A stretch of 58,400 nucleotides of DNA from Thiohalocapsa sp. (GCF_022340605.1 NZ_JAJDNQ010000088.1:1-58400), one strand, 5' to 3'. Shown: positions 18,216-27,375, counted from the first letter of the stretch. The notes: generated from the letters alone by a model not told the origin. Numbers and translations: made by a program.

Positions 18216-20006
18216 TTACGCCCTCAAGTGGGCATGCTCGCTGCTGTTGCGGAGCGTAGTGTCGAGAAAGTTCATGATCCCGGGCAGGGTTGTGACGCCG
18301 GACCTGAATTCGCCCAGTTGAATGTGCAGGCCCAGCTTAATACAAAGAGCCGACAGTTGTAAGTCCCCCATCCAACGACGGTGAGCGAGGTCGGGCCGAA
18401 GTTTTTTCAGCGATTCCAGACGCGCCGGAGCACCCTCCATGAGGCCGGAGATAAAAATGGCGGCACCGAGTGGCTGTAGTGACCATCGCCCCCACAGCAT
18501 CACCAGATGCGAAGGGCCGTCCGTCGCAACGGCCAGGCGCGCCAGGTCGGGATTGTGCAGGACCAATGGCTGGCTGTCCAACTGCTCGTTGATAAATTCG
18601 AGGTTCGCTGACAGGGCGTCGACGTAACTCATCTCCCGGGAGTTCGTAGCGGCCAAGCGCAGCGGCTGAATGAAGTCGGCGCTGACGCGAGACGGCAGCA
18701 ACGCCTGGGATGACGGGCTGCAGTCGGCACATGCACTTGGCGGTACGTACGACCAGATACGCTCGAGGAGGCTGGAGCGTAGGTTTGCCCAGTTCTTGGC
18801 GTCGGGGGGGATACCGTCACCGGCACCGCAGATCAGGCAGCGGAATTGGTCGACTTCGAACGAGGCGATGATCGAGGGGGCGCAGATGGCACCAGGCGCA
18901 ACGAGGTCGAACAGCTGGGACTGGTGGTCGGCGCGTTTCGCCTGGGCGGGGGTATAAATGTAAACACGAAAGCGATTCGGACGGCGTTCGCCCCGAGGGC
19001 CCACAAGAATATCGAGAGCGTAGATGCCCGGCGAGGGGGAGTCTGTCCAGATGGATTCAATAGCGCCGGGTGCTGATGCAGTTTGCCCCAAGTACTGTGC
19101 CGCGAGTTCGAGCACGCGCCCCCGGGGAAAGGCATCAAAAATGCGCGTAACCCAGATTTTCTGGGAATTATCTAAAGGTTCCTGACTACTGAAGACCAGA
19201 CGGTCGATGACCTCTTGGCGCGACCGGAGCGATATCACGTCTCGTGCGATGTGGTCCATCGACATGATCACTTGGCGCGCCACCAGGATGCTGAGTACGC
19301 CAATAATCACGTTGGACTCGGCACCGCGGACATACGGAACAAGGATCACCAGGAAGCCGCCGAAGAAGACAACCGTGGCGATAACATTGACATACTCGCG
19401 ATGCTTGGAAACGATCCAAACCTGCAGAGGGCTTCGGCCGGTGCCGCGATCCTTCAAGAGCAACGCCGTGACGCCGAGCGCCAATAGCGCTGCAAGAGGG
19501 AGGAACAGAAGTAGTGATGGATTCGCGAGAAAGAGAAGGGCTCCCGCGAGCAAGATAAACAGCAAAGCCGCCGCAATCTTGCAGAGGTCGACAAATGTCT
19601 TCTGGAGCTGAAACAGACGTCCGGCGTCCAAGCCGGATGGGTAAAGGCGTCGTGCCAGAGCTGTAACGGCGCGGCCCGATGCACGTTCGGCTGTATGGTT
19701 GAGGTAGACTGTGAAGGTGTAAAACAGCAAAGCGCCTAAGGTTAGGAGGGCGATACCGGCGTTCTTATGCGCTGGCGGAATGAATGGCAGGTAGGCTGGA
19801 ACCCCCGGGTGGCTGGCCAATATGATGATTTTCAGAGGGAGCAGCAGCGCGAGGATTCTGGCGACGTCGGCTGTCGCCGTACTCCACACGACGAATGCGG
19901 TTCGTCCCGGACTGGCGCTGAAGAACTGGCGGAAGACGCTGTAAGCCCAAACAAAGGACGCTAGAGTCGAATGTAAGAATTGCACAGGGCGTGGCATCCG
20001 AGGCAT
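18216..20006 (-). CDS. ABC-exporter-like membrane protein without ATPase, Cys-containing soluble C-terminal domain
   Basis: About 596 residues from the ATG at 20006 (MPRMPRPVQF; 19997 also possible). The frame stays open to 20480, but the upstream translation is Arg/Ser/Pro-rich and not protein-like. Six hydrophobic segments fall in the 2+2+2 spacing of type I ABC exporter membrane domains: RILALLLPLKIIILAS, then AGIALLTLGALLFYTFTVYL, a loop with RLYPSGLDAGRLFQLQKTFV, two helices, then YVNVIATVVFFGGFLVILVPY and a final helix before DHIARDVISLRSRQEVIDRL. No Walker motifs follow. The ~300-residue C-terminal part contains FRCLICGAG and ACADC, possible metal-binding cysteine pairs. Export or scaffold function for the glycan is a guess. 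A G7 run lies at 18804-18810. Confidence 0.5.
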   Translation of the reverse strand: MPRMPRPVQFLHSTLASFVWAYSVFRQFFSASPGRTAFVVWSTATADVARILALLLPLKIIILASHPGVPAYLPFIPPAHKNAGIALLTLGALLFYTFTVYLNHTAERASGRAVTALARRLYPSGLDAGRLFQLQKTFVDLCKIAAALLFILLAGALLFLANPSLLLFLPLAALLALGVTALLLKDRGTGRSPLQVWIVSKHREYVNVIATVVFFGGFLVILVPYVRGAESNVIIGVLSILVARQVIMSMDHIARDVISLRSRQEVIDRLVFSSQEPLDNSQKIWVTRIFDAFPRGRVLELAAQYLGQTASAPGAIESIWTDSPSPGIYALDILVGPRGERRPNRFRVYIYTPAQAKRADHQSQLFDLVAPGAICAPSIIASFEVDQFRCLICGAGDGIPPDAKNWANLRSSLLERIWSYVPPSACADCSPSSQALLPSRVSADFIQPLRLAATNSREMSYVDALSANLEFINEQLDSQPLVLHNPDLARLAVATDGPSHLVMLWGRWSLQPLGAAIFISGLMEGAPARLESLKKLRPDLAHRRWMGDLQLSALCIKLGLHIQLGEFRSGVTTLPGIMNFLDTTLRNSSEHAHLRA

Positions 20007-20945
20007 TAGCTGAGGGAGAATAGCATGTTGCAAGGGCCGGAGCCAAAGGACGAGGCATGCCGATGGACGGCGGCGGTCACTGGCGCGCCGCGACCGACTG
20101 GCACGCTGCGCGGCCCGAGAACTGCTCGCCGGCGGTATGCATCCCCGGCCTGACGGCGGCAAGTTAAAGGCGTCAGCGGCGAAGGAAACCGCGATTCCAG
20201 ATATGCGCGATGGCGCCGGGACATCGTGGAAACGCCGCAACGCGTGCGCGTGCGAGGTTGGGCGGGCGCTCTCGCTGCCGGCGGTCGAGGCAGAGTCCCG
20301 TCTCACAGCGAGCATCTTCAATCCGTTAGCATACAACGCGGTTTCCGTGACGAGACAACAGCGTGTCCGCCAACTCTCGCCGCAGGGCGCTCTGATCCCG
20401 GTGTTGAGCGGGGCAGAAGCGTGCGCCGTGTGGGGCAAGACCCGCCCGGCGTCCTCGGGTCCGGACGCGAACGCCCACAAGCCAACGTGCGTTCTGGTGC
20501 GGTCGTCCTCGATCGGACTGGCCGGGTGGCCGACAAGGCGTTGTTGAGTCCGGTCGCGAGCGCAACCCGGGCGCGATCGTGATCGGCCCGCACGTCGATT
20601 CTACCGGGGCGAGGTCGGATGCCCGGAGCTGGCCAGCCGGCTCCGGGCCGTGCTTAGCGCTCTTGCAGGATCTGTCACCGCAATAGACGTTGGGACTCAG
20701 AGCGTGGTCAAAATCGCGCTATCATCCGCGCGCAATCGGGTGTCTGGGCTGGCCAAGGCGCGTTCGCAGCGGCTTCAGTAACGCCCCCGCGTGCGCTCAC
20801 GTGTGGACACCTTCCAGGCCCGGCGCCCCCCTCGCCTGGCACGCGCAAAGCCGTCGACGAACCGGGGCGTCAGACGTGCTGCTGCGCCCTCAACATGGCG
20901 CTCCATACCGAGGCGCCCCCTAACCCGACCGACTGATTCCGCGAG
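20007..20945. other. Long intergenic region between divergent genes
   Basis: About 940 bases between a leftward and a rightward gene. Several frames are open, as expected at this GC content, but the translations are Arg/Ala/Ser-rich with no family resemblance and no ribosome-binding sites. It should contain the promoters of both flanking genes, and it could hold eroded gene remnants. No repeat or RNA gene is recognised. Confidence 0.5.
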
Positions 20946-23234
20946 ATGCCCAAGTCCTTGGTTTTCGTGCTGCCGCGGCTGACAGAGGCGCTGTTGGTAC
21001 GCGCTACCACGCTGCGCCGACGCCTTCAGCGGCGCTGGTCCGTCCGATCTCGACAACTGCAACAAGCGTTGCGACGGTGGGCTGCGCCGTCGGAACAGCG
21101 ACTGCGCGCCGAGTATGCTGCGTCCGCCATATCCCGGGAGCCGGACGAGTTCGTGCTCTATCGCATCATTGGGAACGATCTCTACCCGCGCCACGCCATT
21201 GGGCAGTCTCGCACCAATGTGGAGTTCATTCTGAGGCACGAGCCAAAGTTGGAACGCTGCACCCGGCGGTGGATATTGAACCGAATCGTAGACCAAGACG
21301 AGGAAGACCGCATCGTCGCCCTGCTGGAAGCGCACGGCGAAACATATCTTCGCCTGCCTTTTTCTTGGCTTGAGTACGATCGCTCGGAATGGGACTGGAG
21401 TTGCCTGCCGCGTCCGGATTTTCTGTATCGCAATGTGGCGCGTCGTCTCTGTGAGGAAGAGTGGAAGCAGATTTATACCGCGCTCTACCGGCAAAAGAAT
21501 CTGCTGTTGATGAACAACAACGGAGCACGCAACGTCGCCCTGAACGACGGACGCAACAAGGCGAAATGGATCCTTCCCTGGGACGGCAATTGCTTCCTGA
21601 CCGAGTCTGGCTGGGAATCGCTGTTGCAGGCGGTCGACGCCGCGCCGCACGCGAAGTTTTTTGTCGTTCCGATGCATCGGGCGCAAAGCCACGATGAAGT
21701 CCTGTCCGCGGGCTTCGTGCCAAATCCGACCGAAGAACCTCAGCTCGTCTTCCGTCGCGACACGGTCTCGACCTTCGACGAGCGCATTCCGTACGGCCGC
21801 CGCCCAAAGGTTGATCTGCTTTGGCGTCTCGGCGTTCCTGGCCCCTGGGATCAATGGGCGGAGGAGGCTTGGGACGTTGCGCGCAGGCCGCTTTCGAGCG
21901 AGTTTGGCCAATGGCGCCAGGCCGGCTGGGTAACGCGTCTCTTTTCCGGCCACAAGCACCTCGAGCAGCCCACCAAGAAGAGTTCCAAGAGCCGTGGCGT
22001 CATCCGACAGCGCGCAATTGCGGAAACGCTCAATCATGTTGCGGTGCTCGGCGCCGGCAGAAATCCGCATCGCCGTGGCGGAGCCCTTTTTTCCATGGAA
22101 GCCTTGCAAGAATCGCGTACGGAGCTCGCTCGCGGCATTGACACCCCGCGGGCCGCGGCGGCCAGGCGAATCCTCGGGGATGCGGAGCAGGCGCTCCAGC
22201 GCGAGACTCACGTGGCGGCGCGGAAAGAGTCACCGGCGTCGATTAGCGATCGGCGGGACTACAATCATTCCGCCCCGCAGCATTGGCCCAGCGCGGATGC
22301 TGCTGATGGACTTCCCAATGTCGAGAAGGAGGGGCAGTGCGTTGCGGGTACGCGGAGGTACGAGGAAGAGAGGCGCGGCTTCGACCGTACGCGCTGGCGG
22401 AGGTTTGTCGATGACACGACGACACTCGCGCTAGCGACTTCCGTCAGCGAGGACGGCTCGCGCTACGCCGAGCATGCGCTGCGACTGGTCCACGCATGGC
22501 TCTGCGACGCGGCCGACGGCCTGTATCCGCAAGTCGAATATCCGCAGATCGGGGCCGGTCGTGACAACGAACGGAACCCCAGCTGGGATATCATCGAATT
22601 CCGGGACTTGTATTACTTGCTGGACGCGTTGCAGGTGCTGGAGCACGTCGGCGGTCTGCCGCAACGCCACAAAGCCAGCTTGAGTGCGTGGCTGAGCGAG
22701 CACTTGAACTGGCTGCGGTGCAGCCCCGCGGGTCGCGCGGCACAAGCCCAACACAACAGCCATGCCACCTACTACGACCTGCAAATGGCGGCGATTTGCG
22801 CCTACACCGGGCGCGAGGAAGAATTCGAGCAAACGGTGCTGCGGGCCGCATCGCGCCTCCCGGAGCATTTCGCCACCGATGGCACCCAGCCAATCGAATT
22901 GCAAAGCGCGACGCCGAAGCACGCCTGCTGCTCCAACCTGCAAGGTTGGCTGAACCTGATGTTATTGGCGGAGCGCAATGGCATGTTGCTGGTCTCAGCC
23001 GCGGGGCCGGATCGGACGCGCATCGCGCGTGCCGTCGAGTGGGCACTGCGCGAAATACCGAGACTCGGCGGAGAAGATAGCTTCGATGATGAGCGTCTGG
23101 TGCCCCTGCTCGCCGCGGCGCGGCGTGCGGGGCTCTCGCTGGATACCAGCGTCATACTCCCCGCGCCGGCCGACGTTAACGCCCGCTTCGATCCCGACAG
23201 CGGGATTCATCCATACTGGCAACTCACCACCTGA
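20946..23234 (+). CDS. Fusion of a glycosyltransferase-like domain and an alginate-lyase-like domain
   Basis: 762 residues from the ATG at 20946. Residues ~65-330: EFVLYRIIGNDLYPRH, RRWILNRIVDQDEEDRI, NNNGARNVALNDGRNKAKW and ILPWDGNCFLTESGW look like a GT-A-type glycosyltransferase with the acidic/asparagine-rich centre of such enzymes; the family is not named. Residues ~335-415 are a linker. Residues ~415-755 follow the Alginate_lyase (PF05426) pattern: DYNHSAPQHWP, GLPNVEKEGQ, ALRLVHAWLCDAADGLYPQVEY, FRDLYYLLDALQVLE, and AQHNSHATYYDLQMAA. In known members the last block reads NNH-x-x-(W/Y)Y; here it is N604-S605-H606 with Y609/Y610, so one Asn is replaced by Ser. No signal peptide is evident, so the lyase domain would face the cytoplasm. 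Confidence 0.7.
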   Translation: MPKSLVFVLPRLTEALLVRATTLRRRLQRRWSVRSRQLQQALRRWAAPSEQRLRAEYAASAISREPDEFVLYRIIGNDLYPRHAIGQSRTNVEFILRHEPKLERCTRRWILNRIVDQDEEDRIVALLEAHGETYLRLPFSWLEYDRSEWDWSCLPRPDFLYRNVARRLCEEEWKQIYTALYRQKNLLLMNNNGARNVALNDGRNKAKWILPWDGNCFLTESGWESLLQAVDAAPHAKFFVVPMHRAQSHDEVLSAGFVPNPTEEPQLVFRRDTVSTFDERIPYGRRPKVDLLWRLGVPGPWDQWAEEAWDVARRPLSSEFGQWRQAGWVTRLFSGHKHLEQPTKKSSKSRGVIRQRAIAETLNHVAVLGAGRNPHRRGGALFSMEALQESRTELARGIDTPRAAAARRILGDAEQALQRETHVAARKESPASISDRRDYNHSAPQHWPSADAADGLPNVEKEGQCVAGTRRYEEERRGFDRTRWRRFVDDTTTLALATSVSEDGSRYAEHALRLVHAWLCDAADGLYPQVEYPQIGAGRDNERNPSWDIIEFRDLYYLLDALQVLEHVGGLPQRHKASLSAWLSEHLNWLRCSPAGRAAQAQHNSHATYYDLQMAAICAYTGREEEFEQTVLRAASRLPEHFATDGTQPIELQSATPKHACCSNLQGWLNLMLLAERNGMLLVSAAGPDRTRIARAVEWALREIPRLGGEDSFDDERLVPLLAAARRAGLSLDTSVILPAPADVNARFDPDSGIHPYWQLTT

Positions 23235-23279
23235 GTAACCGCTCCGGTCCACGGCGCCGGGCGCTTTGTCGGGACCCCT

Positions 23280-24458
23280 TTAGGTGGAATACAGATCTCG
23301 GTACTTGGCAATGCTCGCCTGCCGGGACAGGTGCTCGCGATAGAAGCCGGCGACACGCTGTCGCTCCCCGTTCGACAACGGAACGATGCTTTCGCCACCG
23401 GCATCGGCGTCGGCGTCACGAAAGTTCCTGGCCTCGCGGGCGAGCGCTGCATAGTCCTTGTTGACGGTGTTCATGATCACCGGCAAGCCGGCGAGGCCAT
23501 ACTCCGCGAACTTGACCGGTGAGCCCACTCGATCGCGACGGCTGCCGTGCAAGAGCAGGATCGCGGTGTCCGCGGCATTCAGATAGTCGTTGACGCGTTC
23601 CAGTGCGACACCGTGAACTTGAAAGGTGCCCGCAGGCGCTGCCGCGAGCAGGCGCATCGCCTCGTCCGTGTGCGGCGTCAACACCAGCAGGTGCCAACGC
23701 GGATCGGCACGGTGCAGCGACAGGAAGCGGTCGATGATGTCACCGAAGCGCTGGAAAATGTTGATGCTGCCGCAATAGACCAGGACGCGTTGCGCGGGCG
23801 CGATACCCAAGTCGCGGCGCATCCGCTCCCTGAGGGCGGCGTCGAAATAGAACAGCGTCTCAGCGGCGACGCTCGGAATGACGTGCACCTCACCGGCGGT
23901 GACCAGCCCGCGCTTGATCCTCGCCATGCCTTGGCTGACGAAGATCGCCTTGGTGCACCGGGCGCCGGCCAGACGCTGCTCTGCAATGGTTTGGCCCAGA
24001 CGTCGCAGCACCAGCGGACGCAGCCAAGGTGCCGTGTTCCGATGCCGCACCACGAACTCGGATACGCACTCACCGCGGACATCCCAAATCAGTCCCCGGC
24101 GGCGTTTCGGATCGGCATGGGCACAGACTGCCGCGGCATAATCCGTGCGCGCGTGCCAGAGCGCGAATTTCTTGCCACGGCGCCACACCAGGAAGCGCAG
24201 CATCATCGCATTCAGCGTGACCGACAGCGGAATCGCCGGGCGCAGCGCGGGAAACACGCGCACCCGTGACGCCGACAGTTGTTCTGCATGAGCCTGCTTG
24301 GCGAGGGATTCCCGGTACAGCCGCGGCGTTGGCGCAAACGACCAGACCTCGATGTCGCAGATGTCGTGCTCGCGCATGGTCCGCGCATGCACCAGCACCT
24401 GCGAATCGATCACCGTGGACGCGAGCCCTTCAAAGACGACGAGTAGAACTTTCTGCAT
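23280..24458 (-). CDS. GT-B glycosyltransferase (GT4-like)
   Basis: 392 residues from the ATG at 24458 (MQKVLLVVFEGLASTVIDSQV); a GTG at 24524 would add 22 residues of low-complexity sequence, so the ATG is preferred. The N-terminal domain has WHARTDYAAAVCA, often seen before the interdomain hinge in such enzymes. The donor domain shows VLVYCGSINIFQRFGDIIDRF, LLVLTPHTDEA and SPVKFAEYGLAGLPVIMN, which replaces the GT4 EX7E helix with a single conserved Glu. It converges on the lyase fusion with a 45-base gap. It probably acts on the same surface glycan. Confidence 0.8.
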   Translation of the reverse strand: MQKVLLVVFEGLASTVIDSQVLVHARTMREHDICDIEVWSFAPTPRLYRESLAKQAHAEQLSASRVRVFPALRPAIPLSVTLNAMMLRFLVWRRGKKFALWHARTDYAAAVCAHADPKRRRGLIWDVRGECVSEFVVRHRNTAPWLRPLVLRRLGQTIAEQRLAGARCTKAIFVSQGMARIKRGLVTAGEVHVIPSVAAETLFYFDAALRERMRRDLGIAPAQRVLVYCGSINIFQRFGDIIDRFLSLHRADPRWHLLVLTPHTDEAMRLLAAAPAGTFQVHGVALERVNDYLNAADTAILLLHGSRRDRVGSPVKFAEYGLAGLPVIMNTVNKDYAALAREARNFRDADADAGGESIVPLSNGERQRVAGFYREHLSRQASIAKYRDLYST

Positions 24459-24536
24459 GGTCTCGCGGTGGGGTTGTAGCCGAGATGACGCGCTGGATAC
24501 CCGCGTCGAGCCAGTGACCTGCACGCGCTCGTTGCA

Positions 24537-25469
24537 TCAGCGCACGGGGCGCCCGCCGACACTCAGGCGCAGGGCCTCGTAGAGGTCGACACACCGCATC
24601 GCCATTTCGACGGCGAAGATTCTGAGCTTATCCAACGACGGCAGATCGGTGCGATCGCGCAGGGCGCGGACGTAGCGGATCGGCGGGCGGAGACTGCCCG
24701 CGGCCGTCAGCAGCAGGTGGCGGCGATCGACGCCCGGCCGGTCCGACGCATTGCGGCAGCGCCCACCAAGCAGGCGCCGCCGCTTATTGATCAGCGCGCT
24801 CAGCCGGTGTCGCGCCGGATGCTCGACGATCGCGTCAGCCGCGTAGACGATCGGGTGGCCGGCGCTCCGCGCCCGCCGCCCCCATTCCTTGTCGCCGCTG
24901 GAGAGCAGCGACGCGTCGAACAGGCCCACCTGCATGAGCACGTCCTTGCGCACGAACAGATTGGCGGTCACGCTGAATCCCTCTTGCGCCACGTAACGTG
25001 CGTTGTCGAGCGACGTGAACCGGTCATAAAGCTCGATCGCGCTCGGCTTGTGCCGCGCCCTGGCGACGACCTCGACCCGGCCGCCGACGACGCTCGACGG
25101 TGCGGCGCAGAGGCGAGCGACACCGGATTCCAGCCAGCCCGGGTGCGGCACGCAGTCCGAGTCGGTGAAAGCCAGCACGTCTCCACCGGCGGCCCTGATG
25201 CCGGCGTTGCGCGCCGAGTACGCGCCGGGCTCGGGATGGAACAGGTACCGCGCGCGCGGCCAAGCTGCGACGACCGCCCGCAACGGCTCGTCAGAGCCGT
25301 TGTCGACGACCACGATCTCATAGCGGTCATGGCGATAGCTTTGGTTGCCCAGCGCCTCGAGGCACACCGCGAGGCGCGACGCCTGGTTGTAGGCTGGAAC
25401 GATGATCGAGACCAAGGGCGGCTCAATGTCACTTCCGCCGCTGCACGTCGTAGGTATCGCTCGTTCCAT
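24537..25469 (-). CDS. Family 2 glycosyltransferase (GT-A fold)
   Basis: 310 residues from the ATG at 25469 (MERAIPTTCSG). The open frame continues to 25685, but that 72-residue extension is Arg/Pro-rich and unlike the family. LVSIIVPAYNQASRLAVCLE opens the fold, YEIVVVDNGSD carries the first aspartates, ARNAGIRAAGGDVLAFTDSDC has the DxD motif, and SSGDKEWGRRARSAG corresponds to the catalytic-base ED region. The C-terminal ~70 residues are basic with a possible amphipathic helix. It is 78 bases upstream of the GT4-like gene in the same orientation, so the two are probably co-transcribed. Confidence 0.88.
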   Translation of the reverse strand: MERAIPTTCSGGSDIEPPLVSIIVPAYNQASRLAVCLEALGNQSYRHDRYEIVVVDNGSDEPLRAVVAAWPRARYLFHPEPGAYSARNAGIRAAGGDVLAFTDSDCVPHPGWLESGVARLCAAPSSVVGGRVEVVARARHKPSAIELYDRFTSLDNARYVAQEGFSVTANLFVRKDVLMQVGLFDASLLSSGDKEWGRRARSAGHPIVYAADAIVEHPARHRLSALINKRRRLLGGRCRNASDRPGVDRRHLLLTAAGSLRPPIRYVRALRDRTDLPSLDKLRIFAVEMAMRCVDLYEALRLSVGGRPVR

Positions 25470-25746
25470 CTGTCTGCTCGCGGGCTCGCCACGCTGGCGG
25501 GTTGGCGCGGTCGGGCAGTCGGTTGTCCACCCCCGTCCGGTGTTCGCGGCACGGCATCGTAGCAGCCCGCCGAGCGGGGTGCGCGGACCTTTTTTCAGTC
25601 TCCGAGGGTTGTTGCGACCAGCGGCACCAAGAAACGGTCTGGCAAAACATTGACATCGCCAGACGAACGCTCGTGCACCCATCATATTGGGCAGATTGGG
25701 GCGAGATCGACGTGGACGCGGTGAACGAATAGAGCGTTTGGTCTTG

Positions 25747-26445
25747 TCAATCCTTGGTGAGGTATACGGTCAAGTTACCTTCTGCATCGACGAAGCTCGT
25801 CCCGCCGGAGAAGCCCACCCGCCCCGATCGAGCCAGCCAGTCCTTGACAATGCCCGTATGCAACTCGGCGTCGCCCTGGGGAACTGCGCGGACGCGGCAC
25901 GCGGAGGAGCGGCACTCGGTTTCCACGACTGCGATTTCTGTTGCTCCTGTCGCCTGGAAAGCCCTATCGAGGCTTTCTGTCAGTTTTTCGTCATCCCGAG
26001 AAGCGGGGCGCTTCGCGAATTCTTTCGCCATCGCGATTTGCTCCTCCTCGATCAGGGATTCTTGCTCCAGGAGTTCCGCCGGCAGCTCCGGTTGCTTTGC
26101 ATCGACCATCTCTTCTTCCGCTGCCGCCTGGTCCTGCTGTCCAGCGCCCATGCCGTTCGAGCGATGCTCTAGCCGGTCTAATCGTTGCAAAATCAGCCTC
26201 ACCGTTTCCGGCGGCAAAGACTGCGGCGCTTCGCTGTTCGCCGTCCGTTGCAGAGCCAATTCTCGAACGCCAAGTTCGCCCGCGTCGAGGCTCGGCCCTT
26301 GCTGGGTTGCTGCTGCCCGCTGCACCGGCTTCGAGCTCACGGAATCGTCGTGGCGCATGCCAGACAGCCGCGCGCCGCCCAGCCCTATGCCCAAACCCAG
26401 CGCAAAAGCAATGATTGCAGCCCCAAGGGCAAAACTGAGTCGCAT
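25747..26445 (-). CDS. Membrane-anchored hypothetical protein with coiled coil and C-terminal 'ECRSSxCR' domain
   Basis: 232 residues from the ATG at 26445 (MRLSFALGAAIIAFALGLGIG), which begins a signal anchor; 26 further in-frame residues upstream are not needed. A periplasmic linker is followed by a Gln/Glu-rich helical segment (~75-150, with ETVRLILQRLDRLEHRS). The C-terminal ~75 residues contain VVETECRSSACRVRAVP and end GNLTVYLTKD, matching a small exported domain found in many proteobacterial and myxobacterial hypothetical proteins with a paired-cysteine E-C-R-S-x-x-C-R motif. Function unknown. It is next to another exported protein on the same strand. Confidence 0.6.
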   Translation of the reverse strand: MRLSFALGAAIIAFALGLGIGLGGARLSGMRHDDSVSSKPVQRAAATQQGPSLDAGELGVRELALQRTANSEAPQSLPPETVRLILQRLDRLEHRSNGMGAGQQDQAAAEEEMVDAKQPELPAELLEQESLIEEEQIAMAKEFAKRPASRDDEKLTESLDRAFQATGATEIAVVETECRSSACRVRAVPQGDAELHTGIVKDWLARSGRVGFSGGTSFVDAEGNLTVYLTKD

Positions 26446-26553
26446 GCTTAAGTCCAAATTGTTGCGACAATTGCTAAACAAAGACTCGATGCCGGCAGCG
26501 CCGGCATCGATATCTTGGTGCAACAGGAGGTTAGATCGCGGATGCCGTGGCGA

Positions 26554-27021
26554 TCACCACTCATTGAGGAAAACGGAGCGAATCTGGGAGTAGGGGGGGA
26601 CCCAACACTCGAGCGTGTAAGCCCCGGTGGGTCGGCTCCAGCTCAGGTCGAGATTCAATGTGCGATAACCGGTTCCATAGGTCGACCCGCTACTCCATGA
26701 GCAAGAGTTGCCGCTCGAATAGCAGGTATTGAAGGCGCACCAGAAATTGTAGCTGTAGCTTCCGTCATAAAGGTAGGCAAGTACGCTTTTCGTGCCGCTG
26801 GTGTTCCAAGCGTTGTCGCGCGGAATAGCACAGAAAACGTGGGTGTATGCTGACGTGGAGTTCTTTACGCCTGATTCCGTGTAGTCCAGACGCCATTGAT
26901 CTCTTCCATCTGCGGCAATGCATGTGGCGGGGCTGACTTGCTTTGCATCTGAGCCCATTACCTGCATCGGTATGATCAAGACAAAGCCGGTGAAAACAGC
27001 GATAGCAAATCGGGTGAACAT
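26554..27021 (-). CDS. Small secreted protein of unknown function
   Basis: 155 residues from the ATG at 27021, with AGGA about ten bases upstream; an extra six residues are possible. The first ~28 residues are a typical signal peptide (MFTRFAIAVFTGFVLIIPMQV then MGSDA). The mature part is rich in Ser, Tyr, Trp and Asn and has six cysteines (for example VFCAIPRDN, FWCAFNTCYSSGNSCSW and ECWVPPYS), suggesting disulfide bonds in the periplasm or outside the cell. It ends in SVFLNEW. No family recognised. The gene and the ~300 bases upstream are relatively AT-rich for this window. A G7 run lies at 26593-26599. Confidence 0.6.
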   Translation of the reverse strand: MFTRFAIAVFTGFVLIIPMQVMGSDAKQVSPATCIAADGRDQWRLDYTESGVKNSTSAYTHVFCAIPRDNAWNTSGTKSVLAYLYDGSYSYNFWCAFNTCYSSGNSCSWSSGSTYGTGYRTLNLDLSWSRPTGAYTLECWVPPYSQIRSVFLNEW

Positions 27022-27375
27022 GTGCGCTTCCTCATCCAAAGGTTATGTCCGCCTCATCACAGCGAGGGCGGAGGCCAAGCCATCAAGGCTGCCTTCGGCA
27101 AGTATAGTGGGGGTATGACTTATAGCAAGCTGGGGGAAAGTTTCTCAGGCTGCTGGGGAAAAGCGGAAGTGGCCCAGACGCAACGGAAGGGGTGCTCGCC
27201 AAAGCCAATCTCGCCCAGCTGCGGCGAGAAACCGAGCGACGGACTGCGACATATTGGCGGCGAACGGCGTTATTACGGCAATGTTACAAACCAAGCGAAC
27301 GACTAGGCTTTAGCTTCAAAGAGCCGTTGTAGTGCCACGGCACCAAACGCCAGCTAGCCGATCGGAGGAACCGCC
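27022..27375. other. Relatively AT-rich intergenic region
   Basis: 354 bases upstream of the small secreted protein. A plus-strand frame of 63 codons begins at 27115 after a G-run, but its translation is not protein-like. Its base composition is lower in GC than the surroundings. No repeat or promoter was assigned. Confidence 0.4.

Noticed and set aside
20007..20480. N-terminal extension of the ABC-exporter-like gene
   Set aside because: In frame but Arg/Ser/Pro-rich and with no ribosome-binding site; membrane-protein character begins only after the ATG at 20006.
20137..20582. Plus-strand frames of 118-136 codons in the long gap
   Set aside because: No ribosome-binding site, no family resemblance; composition fits chance open frames at high GC.
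27115..27306. 63-codon frame MTYSKLGESF...
   Set aside because: Preceded only by a G-run, translation not protein-like and no homologue recognised; left out as a gene.
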